Below are positions 7,309 through 16,467 of a stretch of DNA of 50,221 nucleotides, one piece after another. The position numbers and the translations under genes are program-made. Below the pieces are notes generated by a model. That model made no database searches, was not told where the DNA came from, and saw only the letters and a list, made by a program, of their open reading frames with translations. The stretch is taken from contig JBMNUI010000006.1 in the NCBI GenBank assembly GCA_050946195.1, forward strand, positions 1 to 50,221, read 5' to 3'. Each line of letters starts with the position of its first letter. Positions within the stretch are counted from its first letter, which is position 1. Origin of the DNA: UMGS1002 sp050946195 (GTDB taxonomy: Bacteria; Bacillota; Clostridia; Oscillospirales; CAG-272).

Positions 7309-8481
7309 TTATGCTATCAAAAAGTAACTAAAAATCCTCTTAAGAACCTGCCAGAACCCGATTTTCTCAATATTTCGGGCGACTACGATGTCGGCTGTCC
7401 CTATTGTCTCGCCTCCGCTGACAAATTTCACGGTTCCGACCACCTCGCCCTCCCTGACCGGCGCCGCAATGCTCTCCTTCATCTCGACAACCCGCTCGAT
7501 TCTGGTCTCGTCGCCCTTGGGCACAACGCAGCAAAATCTCCTGGATATGGTGTCTACAGAATCATCGACGCCTCCGGTGACCCGAATCTCACCCGTGTCG
7601 CTCTCCTCGGATACATAAAGCGCGAAGTTTGCAAACCCCCAGTCGAGCAGCGTGGTGGCCGCCGCGTTTCTGATATCGCGCGTCTCTGCTGCCATGATGA
7701 CGCAAATCAAATGCATTCCGTCGCGCTTGGCGGTGGCGCTGATGCAGAATTTCGCCTTTGAAGTAGAGCCGGTTTTAAGTCCGGTCGCACCCTTGTAAAA
7801 GCGAATCAGCCGGTTGGTGTTTGTCAGACCAAAGGTCCCGTTGCGGGTTGTATCCATCCATATTTTGCTGTATTCGAGTATTTTATCGTATTTTATCAGC
7901 TCGCGCGACATTATCGCGACATCCCGGGCCGAGGTTACATGATTGGTAACCGTGTCGTCAAGTCCGTTGGTGTTCTCGAAATGAGTGTTTTTCATCCCGA
8001 GCTCCTCGGCGCGCTTGTTCATCAAGTCGACAAAGATCTCCTCGCTCCCGGCGACCGCCTCGGCAAGCATCAGAGAGGCGTCATTGGCAGAACAAATCAC
8101 CACGCACTTGATAAGCTCCTCGACCGTCATCTGCTCGCCTTCCTCAAGGTAAATCTGCGAGCCTCCCATGGAAGCCGCCCTGGCGCTGCAGGTCAAAAGC
8201 TCGTCAAGTCGCAGCTTGCCTGCCTCTATCGCCTCCATGACAAGCAGCAAGGTCATGATTTTAGTGATTGAAGCCGGGAGCAGCTGCTGGTCGGCGTTCA
8301 TCTCGTAGAGCACCTTGCCGGTCTCGGACTCCATTAAAATCGCGCTGACGCAGTTGAGCGACAGTTCGGCCGAGGTCGGGTCGGCCGTGATTGAAACCTG
8401 ATTTCCGGAGCTGCCGGATGCCTGTGTAAGAAATGCCGCGAGCATGGCGGCAATAATCAATAAACAAACAAGTCTTTTCAT
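7309..8481 (-). CDS. dacF: Serine-type D-alanyl-D-alanine carboxypeptidase, DacF/DacA type
   Basis: A 390-residue secreted, membrane-associated penicillin-binding protein that trims the terminal D-Ala from peptidoglycan pentapeptides. A signal peptide covers roughly residues 1-23. The three catalytic motifs of class C low-molecular-weight PBPs are present: SITK (S71, K74), SAN (131-133) and KTG (236-238). A second domain follows, and the C-terminus (LKRIFSYFLIA) is an amphipathic anchor. DacF in Bacillus is forespore-specific, and the window also holds dipicolinate synthase, but no clear forespore promoter could be identified, so a vegetative role like DacA is equally possible. The ATG has GGAGAA upstream. 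Confidence 0.88.
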   Translation of the reverse strand: MKRLVCLLIIAAMLAAFLTQASGSSGNQVSITADPTSAELSLNCVSAILMESETGKVLYEMNADQQLLPASITKIMTLLLVMEAIEAGKLRLDELLTCSARAASMGGSQIYLEEGEQMTVEELIKCVVICSANDASLMLAEAVAGSEEIFVDLMNKRAEELGMKNTHFENTNGLDDTVTNHVTSARDVAIMSRELIKYDKILEYSKIWMDTTRNGTFGLTNTNRLIRFYKGATGLKTGSTSKAKFCISATAKRDGMHLICVIMAAETRDIRNAAATTLLDWGFANFALYVSEESDTGEIRVTGGVDDSVDTISRRFCCVVPKGDETRIERVVEMKESIAAPVREGEVVGTVKFVSGGETIGTADIVVARNIEKIGFWQVLKRIFSYFLIA

Positions 8482-8546
8482 ATCAGTATTCTCCGCATTT
8501 CTTTTTATTTTTCGTTACAAGATATGATTTGGCTTTTGGGAATATA

Positions 8547-8575
8547 ACAAAAAACCGCCGTGCGTGACGGCGGTT
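8547..8575 (-). terminator. Intrinsic terminator between pncB and dacF
   Basis: On the minus strand AACCGCCG/CGGCGGTT (8575-8568 and 8560-8553) runs straight into a T-rich tract at 8554-8547. It ends transcription coming from pncB through the repeat region before dacF. Confidence 0.75.
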
Positions 8576-8644
8576 GAGTATATAAGCTAATGGCAGCATG
8601 CGCGTAATATTGTGCCAGCTTAACATAATTTGCGAGTGGGTTTA

Positions 8645-8748
8645 GAGTTTTTGAAGATTCTTAAGGAGCTTTTTTCAAAAAGTTCCTTAAGCGGGGGTCC
8701 GGGGACAGCGCCCCCGTAAGTAAACTGGGGCGTGGGGCGGAGCCCCGC
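8645..8748 (+). repeat. Composite palindromic repeat, copy A
   Basis: Order of modules: GAGTTTTTGAAGATTC box (8645-8660), A/T palindrome TTAAGGA...TTCCTTAA (8661-8690), GCGGGGG plus a G/C hairpin CGGGG...CCCCCG (8691-8716), and a separate hairpin GGGGCGGAGCCCC (8733-8746). The same modules recur at 15629, 26258 and 29158. This copy lies just beyond the 3' end of pncB, in the 270-bp gap before dacF. Confidence 0.75.
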
Positions 8749-8751
8749 ATA

Positions 8752-10215
8752 TTATTTTGACTTTCTTGCCCTTACAGCCTTTATCATGTCATGCCGGCAC
8801 TGCCAGAGGCGTTCGGAAAGGTCGACGTAATAGTTATGCGGGTTGGTAAACCTCTTGACCTCCTCCCAGATGCCATCGAGCTCGGCGGCGCAGTGTGCGC
8901 GGATTTCTTCGAGCGACGGCAGTTTGTATACCTGCTTTCCGCCCTTGAACACCGGCACCAGCAGCTCATGGGCGGTAAAGTTGGTCAGTGTCTTGCGCTT
9001 CCAGGTGTATTCGGGATCGAATATTTCAAGCGGCTGCGTGTCGTCAATTTTCTCGTCCCAGACGCAGATAAGGTCGGCCTCGGCTTTGCCGCTCTCGCGG
9101 TCGCGCAGCCGGTAAACCTTCTTGAAGTGCGGGGTCGTAATCTTTCCCACGTTTTCGCTGATTTTTATCTTGGGTATAATCCTGCCCTGCTCGTCCTCGA
9201 CGGCCGCAAGCTTATACACCGCGCCGAACACCGGGTCGCTTTTTGAGGTAATCAGCCTCTCACCGATGCCGAAGGCGTCAATCTGCGCGCCCTGGCTTAT
9301 CAGCTCGCTGATTATATACTCGTCCAGCGCGTTTGAGGCGATAATCTTACATTGCGGGAATCCTTCCTTATCGAGCCTTTTGCGGACCTTGCGCGAAAGA
9401 TAAGTAATATCGCCCGAGTCAATCCTCACCCCGCACTTGGTTATCCCGCGCGGCAGGAGCACCTCGCGGAAGGCACGGATGGCGTTCGGCAGCCCCGACT
9501 CGAGCACGTTGTAGGTATCAATCAAAAGGATTGCATCGTTCGGATAGATTTCGCAGTAGGTCTTGAAGGCGGTGTACTCGTCGTCGAACATCTGAACCCA
9601 GGAATGGGCCATCGTTCCGCTGGCCGGCACGCCGTAGCGCAGGTCGGCTATCGTGCAGGAGCTGTAGGCACAGCCCCCGATATAGGCCGCCCGTGCCCCG
9701 AGCATCGCCGCGGCAGAACCGTGTGCCCGCCGGGCGCCGAACTCGCTTATCGGCCTTCCCGCCGCAGCCCTGACCATCCGCGAGGCTTTGGTGGCAATAA
9801 GCGACTGATGGTTGAGCGCCATGAGTATATATGTCTCGATGAACTGCGCCTGCATCACCGGCGCGCGGACTATGAGTAGCGGCTCACCCGGAAAGACCAC
9901 CGTGCCCTCGGGCACCGACCAGATATCGCCGGTAAACCTGAAGTTCGCAAGGTATTTAAGGAACTCCTCCGAAAAAAAGCAGTTCTTTGAACGGAGGTAC
10001 TCGATGTCCTCGGGGGTGAATTTCAGGTTATTTATATAGTCGACAATCTGCTCAAGGCCGGCGGCTATCGCATACCCCCCGTTGTCGGGGTTTGAGCGGT
10101 AGAAGGCGTCAAAGTATACTATTCTGTCGCCCATGCCGCAGCTCAGATAGCCGTTGGCCATGGTCAGCTCATAAAAATCGCAGAGCATCGACAGATTTTC
10201 GGTCAGATAATTCAT
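8752..10215 (-). CDS. pncB: Nicotinate phosphoribosyltransferase
   Basis: Converts nicotinate and PRPP to nicotinate mononucleotide in NAD salvage. The 487-residue length and the segments MLCDFYELTMANGYL, NGGYAIAAGLEQIVDYI, EFGARRAHGSAAAMLGARAA, SGTMAHSWVQMF (carrying the histidine that is phosphorylated in this family) and GVRIDSGDITYLSRKVRK identify the enzyme. I place the start at the ATG at 10215, nine nucleotides after an AGGA box, rather than at a GTG five codons earlier that overlaps that box. It stands alone, with an extended -10 promoter at 10261-10289. Confidence 0.93.
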   Translation of the reverse strand: MNYLTENLSMLCDFYELTMANGYLSCGMGDRIVYFDAFYRSNPDNGGYAIAAGLEQIVDYINNLKFTPEDIEYLRSKNCFFSEEFLKYLANFRFTGDIWSVPEGTVVFPGEPLLIVRAPVMQAQFIETYILMALNHQSLIATKASRMVRAAAGRPISEFGARRAHGSAAAMLGARAAYIGGCAYSSCTIADLRYGVPASGTMAHSWVQMFDDEYTAFKTYCEIYPNDAILLIDTYNVLESGLPNAIRAFREVLLPRGITKCGVRIDSGDITYLSRKVRKRLDKEGFPQCKIIASNALDEYIISELISQGAQIDAFGIGERLITSKSDPVFGAVYKLAAVEDEQGRIIPKIKISENVGKITTPHFKKVYRLRDRESGKAEADLICVWDEKIDDTQPLEIFDPEYTWKRKTLTNFTAHELLVPVFKGGKQVYKLPSLEEIRAHCAAELDGIWEEVKRFTNPHNYYVDLSERLWQCRHDMIKAVRARKSK

Positions 10216-10260
10216 CTTGATAGTCCTCACTATGTGTGGAAATCTGTAATATTAAATAAC

Positions 10261-10289
10261 AGTATACCACGATTTTTTGCTAAAATCAA
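10261..10289 (-). promoter_or_regulatory. Promoter of pncB
   Basis: Minus strand TTGATT (10289-10284), 17-bp spacer ending in TGG, TATACT (10266-10261): a good -35 with an extended -10. It is divergent from the rhaA promoter 30 bp away. Confidence 0.7.
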
Positions 10290-10319
10290 TTATGTTTGCC
10301 TGCTTTAAAAAATTATTGA

Positions 10320-10348
10320 TTGAAAATTTATGCAGATTATGATAGAAT
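10320..10348 (+). promoter_or_regulatory. Promoter of the rhamnose operon
   Basis: TTGAAA (10320-10325), 17-bp spacer, TAGAAT (10343-10348). It is followed by a roughly 80-nt leader to the rhaA ATG. No operator palindrome was recognised around it. Confidence 0.65.
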
Positions 10349-10436
10349 AGCTAATGTAATCTATTGTAAACAAGCCTCGGTCTTACCGGACAGTTTTATG
10401 TGCTGTTCAGACTAACGGAAAGGAACGGGATACATC

Positions 10437-11690
10437 ATGGCAGAAAACCCCTTATATGCCGGCGCGCGCGAAAGATACGCGCAGCTCGGCGTCGATACCG
10501 ACCATGCCATTGAAAAGCTGCTCGGCCTGCCCGTCTCGCTGCACTGCTGGCAGGGCGACGACGTCCGCGGATTTGAGGGCAGATCCTCGCTTGACGGGGG
10601 CATACAGGCGACCGGCAACTACCCCGGCGCCGCGCGCAACCCCGAGGAGCTGATGGCAGACATCGACTTTGCGCTCGCCCGCATCCCCGGCAGACACAGG
10701 CTGAACCTCCATGCCTCATATGCCATAGTCGAGGAGGGCGAATGCGTCGACCGCGACAGGCTTGAGCCCCGCCATTTCAAAAAGTGGGTGGATTTTGCAA
10801 GGGCGCGCGGTCTGGGCATCGACTTCAACCCCACCTGCTTTGCTCACCCCATGGCCCGAGGGCTTACATTGTCAAGCCCCGATGAGTCTGTCCGTGAGTT
10901 TTGGATTCGCCACTGTATCGCCTGCCTGCGCATCTCGGAATACTTCGCCCGCGAGCTCGGCACGCCCTGCCACATGAATATCTGGATTCCTGACGGTCTC
11001 AAGGACATCCCGGCAGACCGCCTGTCGCCCCGTGCCCTCCTGCTTGACTCGCTCGACAGGATACTTGCTGCCGGATATGACAAGAATCTCGTCTATGTCT
11101 CGCTTGAGCCGAAGGTTTTCGGCATCGGCCTTGAGTCATATACCGTCGGCTCGGCAGAATTTTATTTAGGTTATGTGCTGACCCGCGGGCTTGTGCCGCT
11201 CATGGACAACGGGCACTACCACCCCACCGAGCAGGTCGCCGACAAGATATCCTCAATGCTCCTGTTCTCGGACAAAATCGCGCTGCATATCACCCGCTCG
11301 GTACGCTGGGACAGCGACCATGTTGTCAGGTTTGACGACGAGGTGCGGGATATTGCAAATGAAATTGTCAGGTGCGGCGCGCTTGACCGCGTGCTTTGCG
11401 GCCTCGACTTTTTTGACGCCAGCATAAACCGCGTCGCCGCCTGGATTCTCGGTATGCGGAACTTCCAGAAGGCGCTGCTCTATGCCCTGCTCACCCCGCA
11501 TGAAAGACTGGCAGGGCTGCAGAACTCGGGCAGATTCACCGAGCAGATGGTGCTTCAGGAAGAGCTGAAAACCCTGCCCTTCGGCGAAATATGGGCCGAG
11601 TTTTGCCGCCGCGCAAAGGTCGAGCCTGCCGAGAGGTGGCTTGATGATGTCATAAAATATGAAAACGAAGTGCTGATTTTCAGAAAATAA
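10437..11690 (+). CDS. rhaA: L-rhamnose isomerase
   Basis: Interconverts L-rhamnose and L-rhamnulose, the first step of rhamnose breakdown. The 417-residue protein follows the E. coli enzyme closely over its length, for example LPVSLHCWQGDDVRGFE near the N-terminus, GGIQATGNYPGAARNPEEL, DFNPTCFAHP, MNIWIPDGLKDI, FGIGLESYTVGSAEF, DNGHYHPTEQVADKIS and RWDSDHVV, with metal-binding His/Asp residues, and GLDFFDASINRVAAW. The ATG has AAAGGAA upstream. A GH106-like glycosidase follows 22 bp later, so the operon probably frees rhamnose from glycosides and isomerises it. No rhamnulokinase or aldolase is in the window. Confidence 0.95.
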   Translation: MAENPLYAGARERYAQLGVDTDHAIEKLLGLPVSLHCWQGDDVRGFEGRSSLDGGIQATGNYPGAARNPEELMADIDFALARIPGRHRLNLHASYAIVEEGECVDRDRLEPRHFKKWVDFARARGLGIDFNPTCFAHPMARGLTLSSPDESVREFWIRHCIACLRISEYFARELGTPCHMNIWIPDGLKDIPADRLSPRALLLDSLDRILAAGYDKNLVYVSLEPKVFGIGLESYTVGSAEFYLGYVLTRGLVPLMDNGHYHPTEQVADKISSMLLFSDKIALHITRSVRWDSDHVVRFDDEVRDIANEIVRCGALDRVLCGLDFFDASINRVAAWILGMRNFQKALLYALLTPHERLAGLQNSGRFTEQMVLQEELKTLPFGEIWAEFCRRAKVEPAERWLDDVIKYENEVLIFRK

Positions 11691-11712
11691 CATATTTGTG
11701 AGGGGCATAATC

Positions 11713-14700
11713 ATGCTTTACAAAAAGAATACTGCAAAAGAGCTTGACGAGAATCTCTTCAGAAACCCGACCTCCGAGTATCGCGGTACTCCTTTCTGGT
11801 CATGGAACTGCAAACTTGACAAGGACGAGCTGCTCTGGCAAATCGAAGTGCTCAAGAAAATGGGCTTCGGGGGCTTTCACATGCATGTCCGCCAGGGCAT
11901 GGCCACCCCGTATCTCAGCGAGGAATTCATGGACCTTGTCGCCGCCTGCGTCGATAAGGCCAAAAAGGAAGAAATGCTGGCCTGGCTATATGATGAGGAC
12001 AGATGGCCCTCTGGGTATGCCGGCGGGTTTGTCACCAAGGACCCTGAGTACCGCATCAGATATCTGCTCCTTACCCCTACCCCGTATGAGGTCGAAGGCA
12101 GCCGCGGGACGCATTTCAACGAGCAGGCGGTTGCAGTCCGCAGCGGCCATGGGCGACTTGTCGCCGTATTTGACATAGTGCTCGACGAGAACGGCTGCCT
12201 CAAGTACCGCGTACTCAAGGAAGGCGAAACACCCGAAGGCAGGGTTTGGTATGCCTACATCGAGACCCCGCAGTGCACGCCGCGGTATAACGGCTACACC
12301 TATGCCGACACCCTGAAAAAAGCCGCCATCGACCGCTTCATAGAGCTGACACACGAGACGTACAAGAAGAAAATAGGCAGCGAGTTCGGCTCGACCGTCC
12401 CGGCCATCTTTACCGACGAGCCCCAGTTCACCCACAAGCAAACACTGCCCTTTGCCGACTCACTTCAGGATGTCGCGCTCCCTTGGACAGACGACCTGCC
12501 CGAGACCTTCGCGGCGGCATACGGCGAGGACCTTGTGGCGAATATCCCCGAACTTATCTGGGAGCTCCCCGGCGGGCGGGTATCAAGGACAAGGTACCGC
12601 TACCACGACCATGTCTGCGAGCGCTTCACAGAGGCCTTTGCCGACAACATAGGGGAGTGGTGCGGAAAAAGCAATATTCTGCTAACCGGCCACATGATGA
12701 AGGAGCCGACGCTCTCCTCTCAGACCTCGGCCATCAGCGAGGCCATGCGCGCCTACCGCGCCTTCCACATTCCCGGAATAGACATGCTGGCAAACCGGCA
12801 TGAATATACCACTGCAAAGCAGGCGCAGTCTGCGGCGCGGCAGTACGGCCGTGAGGGTGTGATGAGTGAGCTCTACGGCGTCACCGGCTGGGACTACGAT
12901 TTCCGCGGCCACAAGCTGCAGGGCGACTGGCAGGCGGCGCTCGGCGTCACCGTCAGGGTCCCGCACCTCTCGTGGGTTTCCATGGAGGGCGAAGCCAAGC
13001 GCGATTATCCCGCGTCAATAAGCTACCAGTCCCCGTGGTATCCGCTTTATTCATACATCGAAAACCATTTCGCACGCCTCAATACCGCCTTGACACGCGG
13101 GGAGCCCTGCGTGAGAGTCGGCGTTATCCATCCCATTGAGAGCTACTGGCTGCACTGGGGACCCACCGAGCAGACCGCGCTTGTCCGCGACCAGCTTGAA
13201 AGCAATTTTCAGTCTCTCACCGAATGGCTGCTTTTCGGCTCGGTAGATTTTGACTTTATCGCCGAATCGCTGCTCCCCGAGCTCTGTGAAAAAGGCGGCA
13301 ACCCGCTCCCTGTCGGCAAGATGAAGTATGACGTGGTAATAGTCCCGGGTTGCGAGACCCTGCGCTCGACCACAGTCGAGCGGCTCGCGGCATTCGTGGC
13401 CGGGGGCGGCAGGCTCATATTCATGGGTGATGCCCCGAAATATGTAGATGCCTCTGCTGAAGCTGCCGGGACGGCAATCGGGCTTTTCAACGACTCAAGA
13501 GTGCAGCGCATAACCTACTCGCGCGCCGCGCTGCTTGCCGCTCTTGAGCCTTATCGGGTGATAGACATACGCAACAAAAACGGGAGCATTACCGACAACC
13601 TCCTCCACCAACTGCGGCGTGACGGGGACGACATGTGGCTTTTCGTCTGCCCCGGCAAGGACCCCGCAAATCCCGACATATCGCGCAGGCAGGATATGAA
13701 AATTACAATAAGGGGGCTCTGGACCGCAAAGCTTTACGACACGCTGACCGGCGAAATCCGCCCGCAGGCTCACTCACATGTAGCCGGGAACACGCTTATC
13801 AGCGCAGGGCTGTACCTGCATGACAGCCTGCTGCTCAGGCTCTCGCCGGCAAGCGCGCATACAACTGTCAAGCCCGAGCCGCAAAAGGCAAAGCCGACTG
13901 TGCGGGCAATAGAGGTCCCGCCGGCGGTTCCCTACACTCTCGGTGAACCTAACGCGCTTTTGCTTGACATGGCGCATTATGCGCTCGACGATGATGACTT
14001 TTCAGCCTCGCCTGAAGAAATCCTGCGGGCGGACACCGCCTGCCGCCGCCGGCTCGGCTGGACACCCTGGAGCGGCAGCGCCGACCAGCCCTGGTATCTG
14101 CCTGCCGACCCGCCGGAGCACAGGATAAGGCTGAGGTTCAATATCACAAGCGATATTGAGTATCCCAACCCCCTCCTTGCGCTCGAGACCCCCGAGGTCG
14201 CCAGAATCTCGTTTAACGGGCAGCAGGTTGACAACACGCCCTCTGGCTGGTACATCGACAAATCAATAAAGACCTTAAGACTACCGCCTATCAGGCAGGG
14301 GAATAATATACTTGAGATCGAATATCCCTTCGGCAAGCGTACGGCCACCGAGCCCTGCTATCTCCTCGGAAAATTCGGAGTCGAGGTCCTGGGCCGGATT
14401 GCCAAGATCGTGCAGCCTGCCGACGCCCTTGCCTTCGACAGCATCACAAACCAGACTCTGCCCTTCTACAGCGGAGTTCTGACCTATCATTTCGAGATCG
14501 AAACCCGCGGCGGCGAGCTTGAGGTTACCATACCGCAGTACCGGGGCGCGGTTCTGACCGCCTCTATTGATGGCGGCGAGCCGGTTGTAATCGCCTTCTC
14601 GCCCTACAAGGCCAATTTCGGCACACTCCCGGCCGGCCGGCACAGGCTTGACATAAACCTCTATGTCCCGCGGACAAACACCTGCGGCCCGGTCCACTGC

Positions 14701-14838
14701 GCAGACGAGAAACTGAGCTATCCCGGCCCGGGTGCATGGCGCACCTCGGGAGACAACTGGTGCTACGAGTATAGACTCAAGCGTGAGGGAATAATCGTTA
14801 CACCGCGAATTTATGAAATCACATATCCGAATAATTAA
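11713..14838 (+). CDS. Large glycoside hydrolase, GH106-like (putative alpha-L-rhamnosidase)
   Basis: A 1041-residue enzyme with no evident signal peptide, so probably cytoplasmic. The N-terminal region PTSEYRGTPFWSWN followed by LLWQIEVLKKMGFGGFHMHV is the (beta/alpha)8 opening of the GH106-type superfamily. The core has LYDEDRWPSGYAGG and IFTDEPQF with candidate catalytic acids, a middle domain resembling a beta-galactosidase trimerisation domain (VVIVPGCETLRSTTVERLAAF), and a C-terminal beta-sandwich that may bind sugar. The adjacent L-rhamnose isomerase supports rhamnosidase activity; without it the substrate would be open. I chose the ATG at 11713 (MLYKKNTAK), which has GAGGGG 8 nt upstream, over a GTG 15 bp earlier. 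Confidence 0.75.
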   Translation: MLYKKNTAKELDENLFRNPTSEYRGTPFWSWNCKLDKDELLWQIEVLKKMGFGGFHMHVRQGMATPYLSEEFMDLVAACVDKAKKEEMLAWLYDEDRWPSGYAGGFVTKDPEYRIRYLLLTPTPYEVEGSRGTHFNEQAVAVRSGHGRLVAVFDIVLDENGCLKYRVLKEGETPEGRVWYAYIETPQCTPRYNGYTYADTLKKAAIDRFIELTHETYKKKIGSEFGSTVPAIFTDEPQFTHKQTLPFADSLQDVALPWTDDLPETFAAAYGEDLVANIPELIWELPGGRVSRTRYRYHDHVCERFTEAFADNIGEWCGKSNILLTGHMMKEPTLSSQTSAISEAMRAYRAFHIPGIDMLANRHEYTTAKQAQSAARQYGREGVMSELYGVTGWDYDFRGHKLQGDWQAALGVTVRVPHLSWVSMEGEAKRDYPASISYQSPWYPLYSYIENHFARLNTALTRGEPCVRVGVIHPIESYWLHWGPTEQTALVRDQLESNFQSLTEWLLFGSVDFDFIAESLLPELCEKGGNPLPVGKMKYDVVIVPGCETLRSTTVERLAAFVAGGGRLIFMGDAPKYVDASAEAAGTAIGLFNDSRVQRITYSRAALLAALEPYRVIDIRNKNGSITDNLLHQLRRDGDDMWLFVCPGKDPANPDISRRQDMKITIRGLWTAKLYDTLTGEIRPQAHSHVAGNTLISAGLYLHDSLLLRLSPASAHTTVKPEPQKAKPTVRAIEVPPAVPYTLGEPNALLLDMAHYALDDDDFSASPEEILRADTACRRRLGWTPWSGSADQPWYLPADPPEHRIRLRFNITSDIEYPNPLLALETPEVARISFNGQQVDNTPSGWYIDKSIKTLRLPPIRQGNNILEIEYPFGKRTATEPCYLLGKFGVEVLGRIAKIVQPADALAFDSITNQTLPFYSGVLTYHFEIETRGGELEVTIPQYRGAVLTASIDGGEPVVIAFSPYKANFGTLPAGRHRLDINLYVPRTNTCGPVHCADEKLSYPGPGAWRTSGDNWCYEYRLKREGIIVTPRIYEITYPNN

Positions 14839-14911
14839 CCAAATAGGGCAGCATCACTTATCGGGATATGACGTGCTGTACGTGATATACCGGTGATTTG
14901 CGGGGAGAGTT

Positions 14912-15622
14912 ATGGCGTCATTACCCGACGATAACCAAAAAAGCAATAAGACAAAGCGGCGGCGGATAATCATAATTGTGTCAATTACCGCGGGTTATAT
15001 CATATTGATAGGTCTGCTTGCCGTAATATATCAGAACAAGCTGGCCGAAATTGCAAAAGATCCCTCCCGCTTTCGTGAATGGATAAATTCATACGGCTAT
15101 TTCGCCATGCTGGTATATGTGCTGCTTTGCGCGATTCAGGTGATGCTTGCCGTCATCCATGACGGCCCGATGCAGATAGCCGGAGGATACGCTTTCGGAC
15201 CGGTTGCGGGAACACTGTTGTTTATCCTTGGTTTTGAAATCGGTTCAACATTTTCTTTCCTGCTCGCCCGGCGCTTCGGGCGTGCGGCTGTTGGCCTCTT
15301 TTATTCCGAGAAAAAATACGAGCGCTTTTTCTCGGAAATACGGGGGCGGAATATGTATATTCTCACGTTTCTGCTCTACCTTGTGCCCGGCACGCCAAAG
15401 GATATGATGACCTACTGCTTCGGGACGACAAAAATCAAGCTCCCCTATTTTCTGCTGCTCTCGGGCGTCGCACGGGTACCGGCAGTGTTGCTGACAATCA
15501 TGATCGCGCAGAATATTATCAACCGCAATGTTCTGATGGCCTTGACTGTCATCTCAGTCCTCGCTCTGCTGTATTTTATCGGCGTGCTGGTGAGGAAATT
15601 CATCCAAAAGCCGAAATCGTAA
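14912..15622 (+). CDS. TVP38/TMEM64 (VTT/DedA-type) membrane protein
   Basis: A 236-residue integral membrane protein: basic N-terminus (residues 1-20), a first span around 21-45, then the VTT domain with IAGGYAFGPVAGTLLFILGF and GSTFSFLLARRFGR, and the later LYLVPGTPKDMMTYCFG loop typical of the family. VTT/DedA proteins are linked to membrane-lipid handling, including undecaprenyl-phosphate or phospholipid flipping in some members; the exact substrate here is unknown. It follows the glycosidase by 73 bp and may share its transcript, although no functional link to rhamnose is evident. A GGGGAGAG site precedes the ATG. Confidence 0.82.
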   Translation: MASLPDDNQKSNKTKRRRIIIIVSITAGYIILIGLLAVIYQNKLAEIAKDPSRFREWINSYGYFAMLVYVLLCAIQVMLAVIHDGPMQIAGGYAFGPVAGTLLFILGFEIGSTFSFLLARRFGRAAVGLFYSEKKYERFFSEIRGRNMYILTFLLYLVPGTPKDMMTYCFGTTKIKLPYFLLLSGVARVPAVLLTIMIAQNIINRNVLMALTVISVLALLYFIGVLVRKFIQKPKS

Positions 15623-15628
15623 AGAAAC

Positions 15629-15762
15629 GTACGGGGGTGCTGCCCCCGTACCCCCCGCTTAAGGAACTTTTTTGAAAAAAAGTTGCTTAAGAATCCTCAA
15701 AAAACTTTAAACAAGTGGGGCTCCGCCCCACACCCCGGAGCGCGGAACCCACATCCCGCGCT
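15629..15762 (-). repeat. Composite palindromic repeat, copy B (inverted)
   Basis: Read on the minus strand the modules are: GCGCGGGATGTGGG hairpin (15762-15738), GTGGGGCGGAGCCCCAC hairpin (15731-15715), AAAGTTTTTTGAGGATTC box (15708-15691), A/T palindrome (15690-15659) and GCGGGGGG plus G/C hairpin (15658-15629). The hairpin order differs from copy A, where the CGGAGCCCC hairpin lies at the other end. It sits between the convergent TVP38-type and dpaB genes. Confidence 0.75.
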
Positions 15763-15841
15763 ATGCTGCCAGTAGCCCACCGGCTGACTTGGGAAGGGGT
15801 GCGCGGGCGACTGCAGGTCACCCCTACGGCACATTACGGTA

Positions 15842-15890
15842 TAAAAAACAGTAAGCGGCAGCCATATTTCATGCTGCCGCGATTTTTCTT
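15842..15890. terminator. Bidirectional terminator at the 3' end of dpaB
   Basis: GCGGCAGC (15855-15862) pairs with GCTGCCGC (15873-15880). T-rich tracts flank it on both strands: GATTTTTCTT on plus, and TTTTTT within 15 nt on minus. Confidence 0.65.
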
Positions 15891-15906
15891 CCGAATCTTC
15901 CGAATC

Positions 15907-16467
15907 TTATATGAAGACCTTCTGATATTGCTTTCCGGCAAGCGCACACTCGAGCGTCCGTGGCACCAGACTGTAATCGGCCACGAGTGAGTTCGGCTTT
16001 TTTACCGGGTCGTCCTGTGTCATCGGCACAAAAAACACATGTTTTCGCGCCAGCAGTGTCGCAATATTCTTCAGGTTCGCCGACAGCGCATCGTTTGAGG
16101 CCAGCGCAATCACCAGCGGCCGGTTTCCCCTCAGGTGCGCCTTCGCCGCCATTGTCACCGAGGTATCGCTGATGCCAAGCGCTATTTTGGCGAGCGAGTT
16201 GCCGGTACAGGGGCAGATAACCAGCGCATCGAGGGAAATCTGCGGTCCGAACGGCTCTACATCCACAATAGTATGTAGTATTTCCCTGCCGCAAATCTGC
16301 TCGACCCGCTCGCGAAAGTATGAGGCAGGTCCGAAGCGAGTATCGGTGCTATACAGGTTGCCGCTCATTATCGGAATTATGTCATATCCACACTCCTTGA
16401 GCAGGGCGAGCTGCTCCAGTGAGGATTCCATGGTACAAAACGACCCGCACATTGCATATCCTATCAC
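15907..16467 (-). CDS. dpaB: Dipicolinate synthase subunit B
   Basis: The flavoprotein-like subunit of dipicolinate synthase, which with DpaA makes pyridine-2,6-dicarboxylic acid (DPA) from dihydrodipicolinate in the mother cell for export into the spore core. The 186 residues begin MIGYAMCGSFCTMESSLEQL and contain ALVICPCTGNSLAKIALGISDTS-like segments and PLVIALASNDALSANLKNI, all typical of SpoVFB. The start is a GTG that overlaps the dpaA stop by 4 bp (GTGA), so the two are translationally coupled. Confidence 0.92.
   Translation of the reverse strand: MIGYAMCGSFCTMESSLEQLALLKECGYDIIPIMSGNLYSTDTRFGPASYFRERVEQICGREILHTIVDVEPFGPQISLDALVICPCTGNSLAKIALGISDTSVTMAAKAHLRGNRPLVIALASNDALSANLKNIATLLARKHVFFVPMTQDDPVKKPNSLVADYSLVPRTLECALAGKQYQKVFI

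Noticed and set aside
15715..15990. Open frame of about 90 codons over repeat copy B and the end of dpaB
   Set aside because: It is built from the palindromic repeat and antisense dpaB, has no ribosome binding site and no similarity to a protein family.
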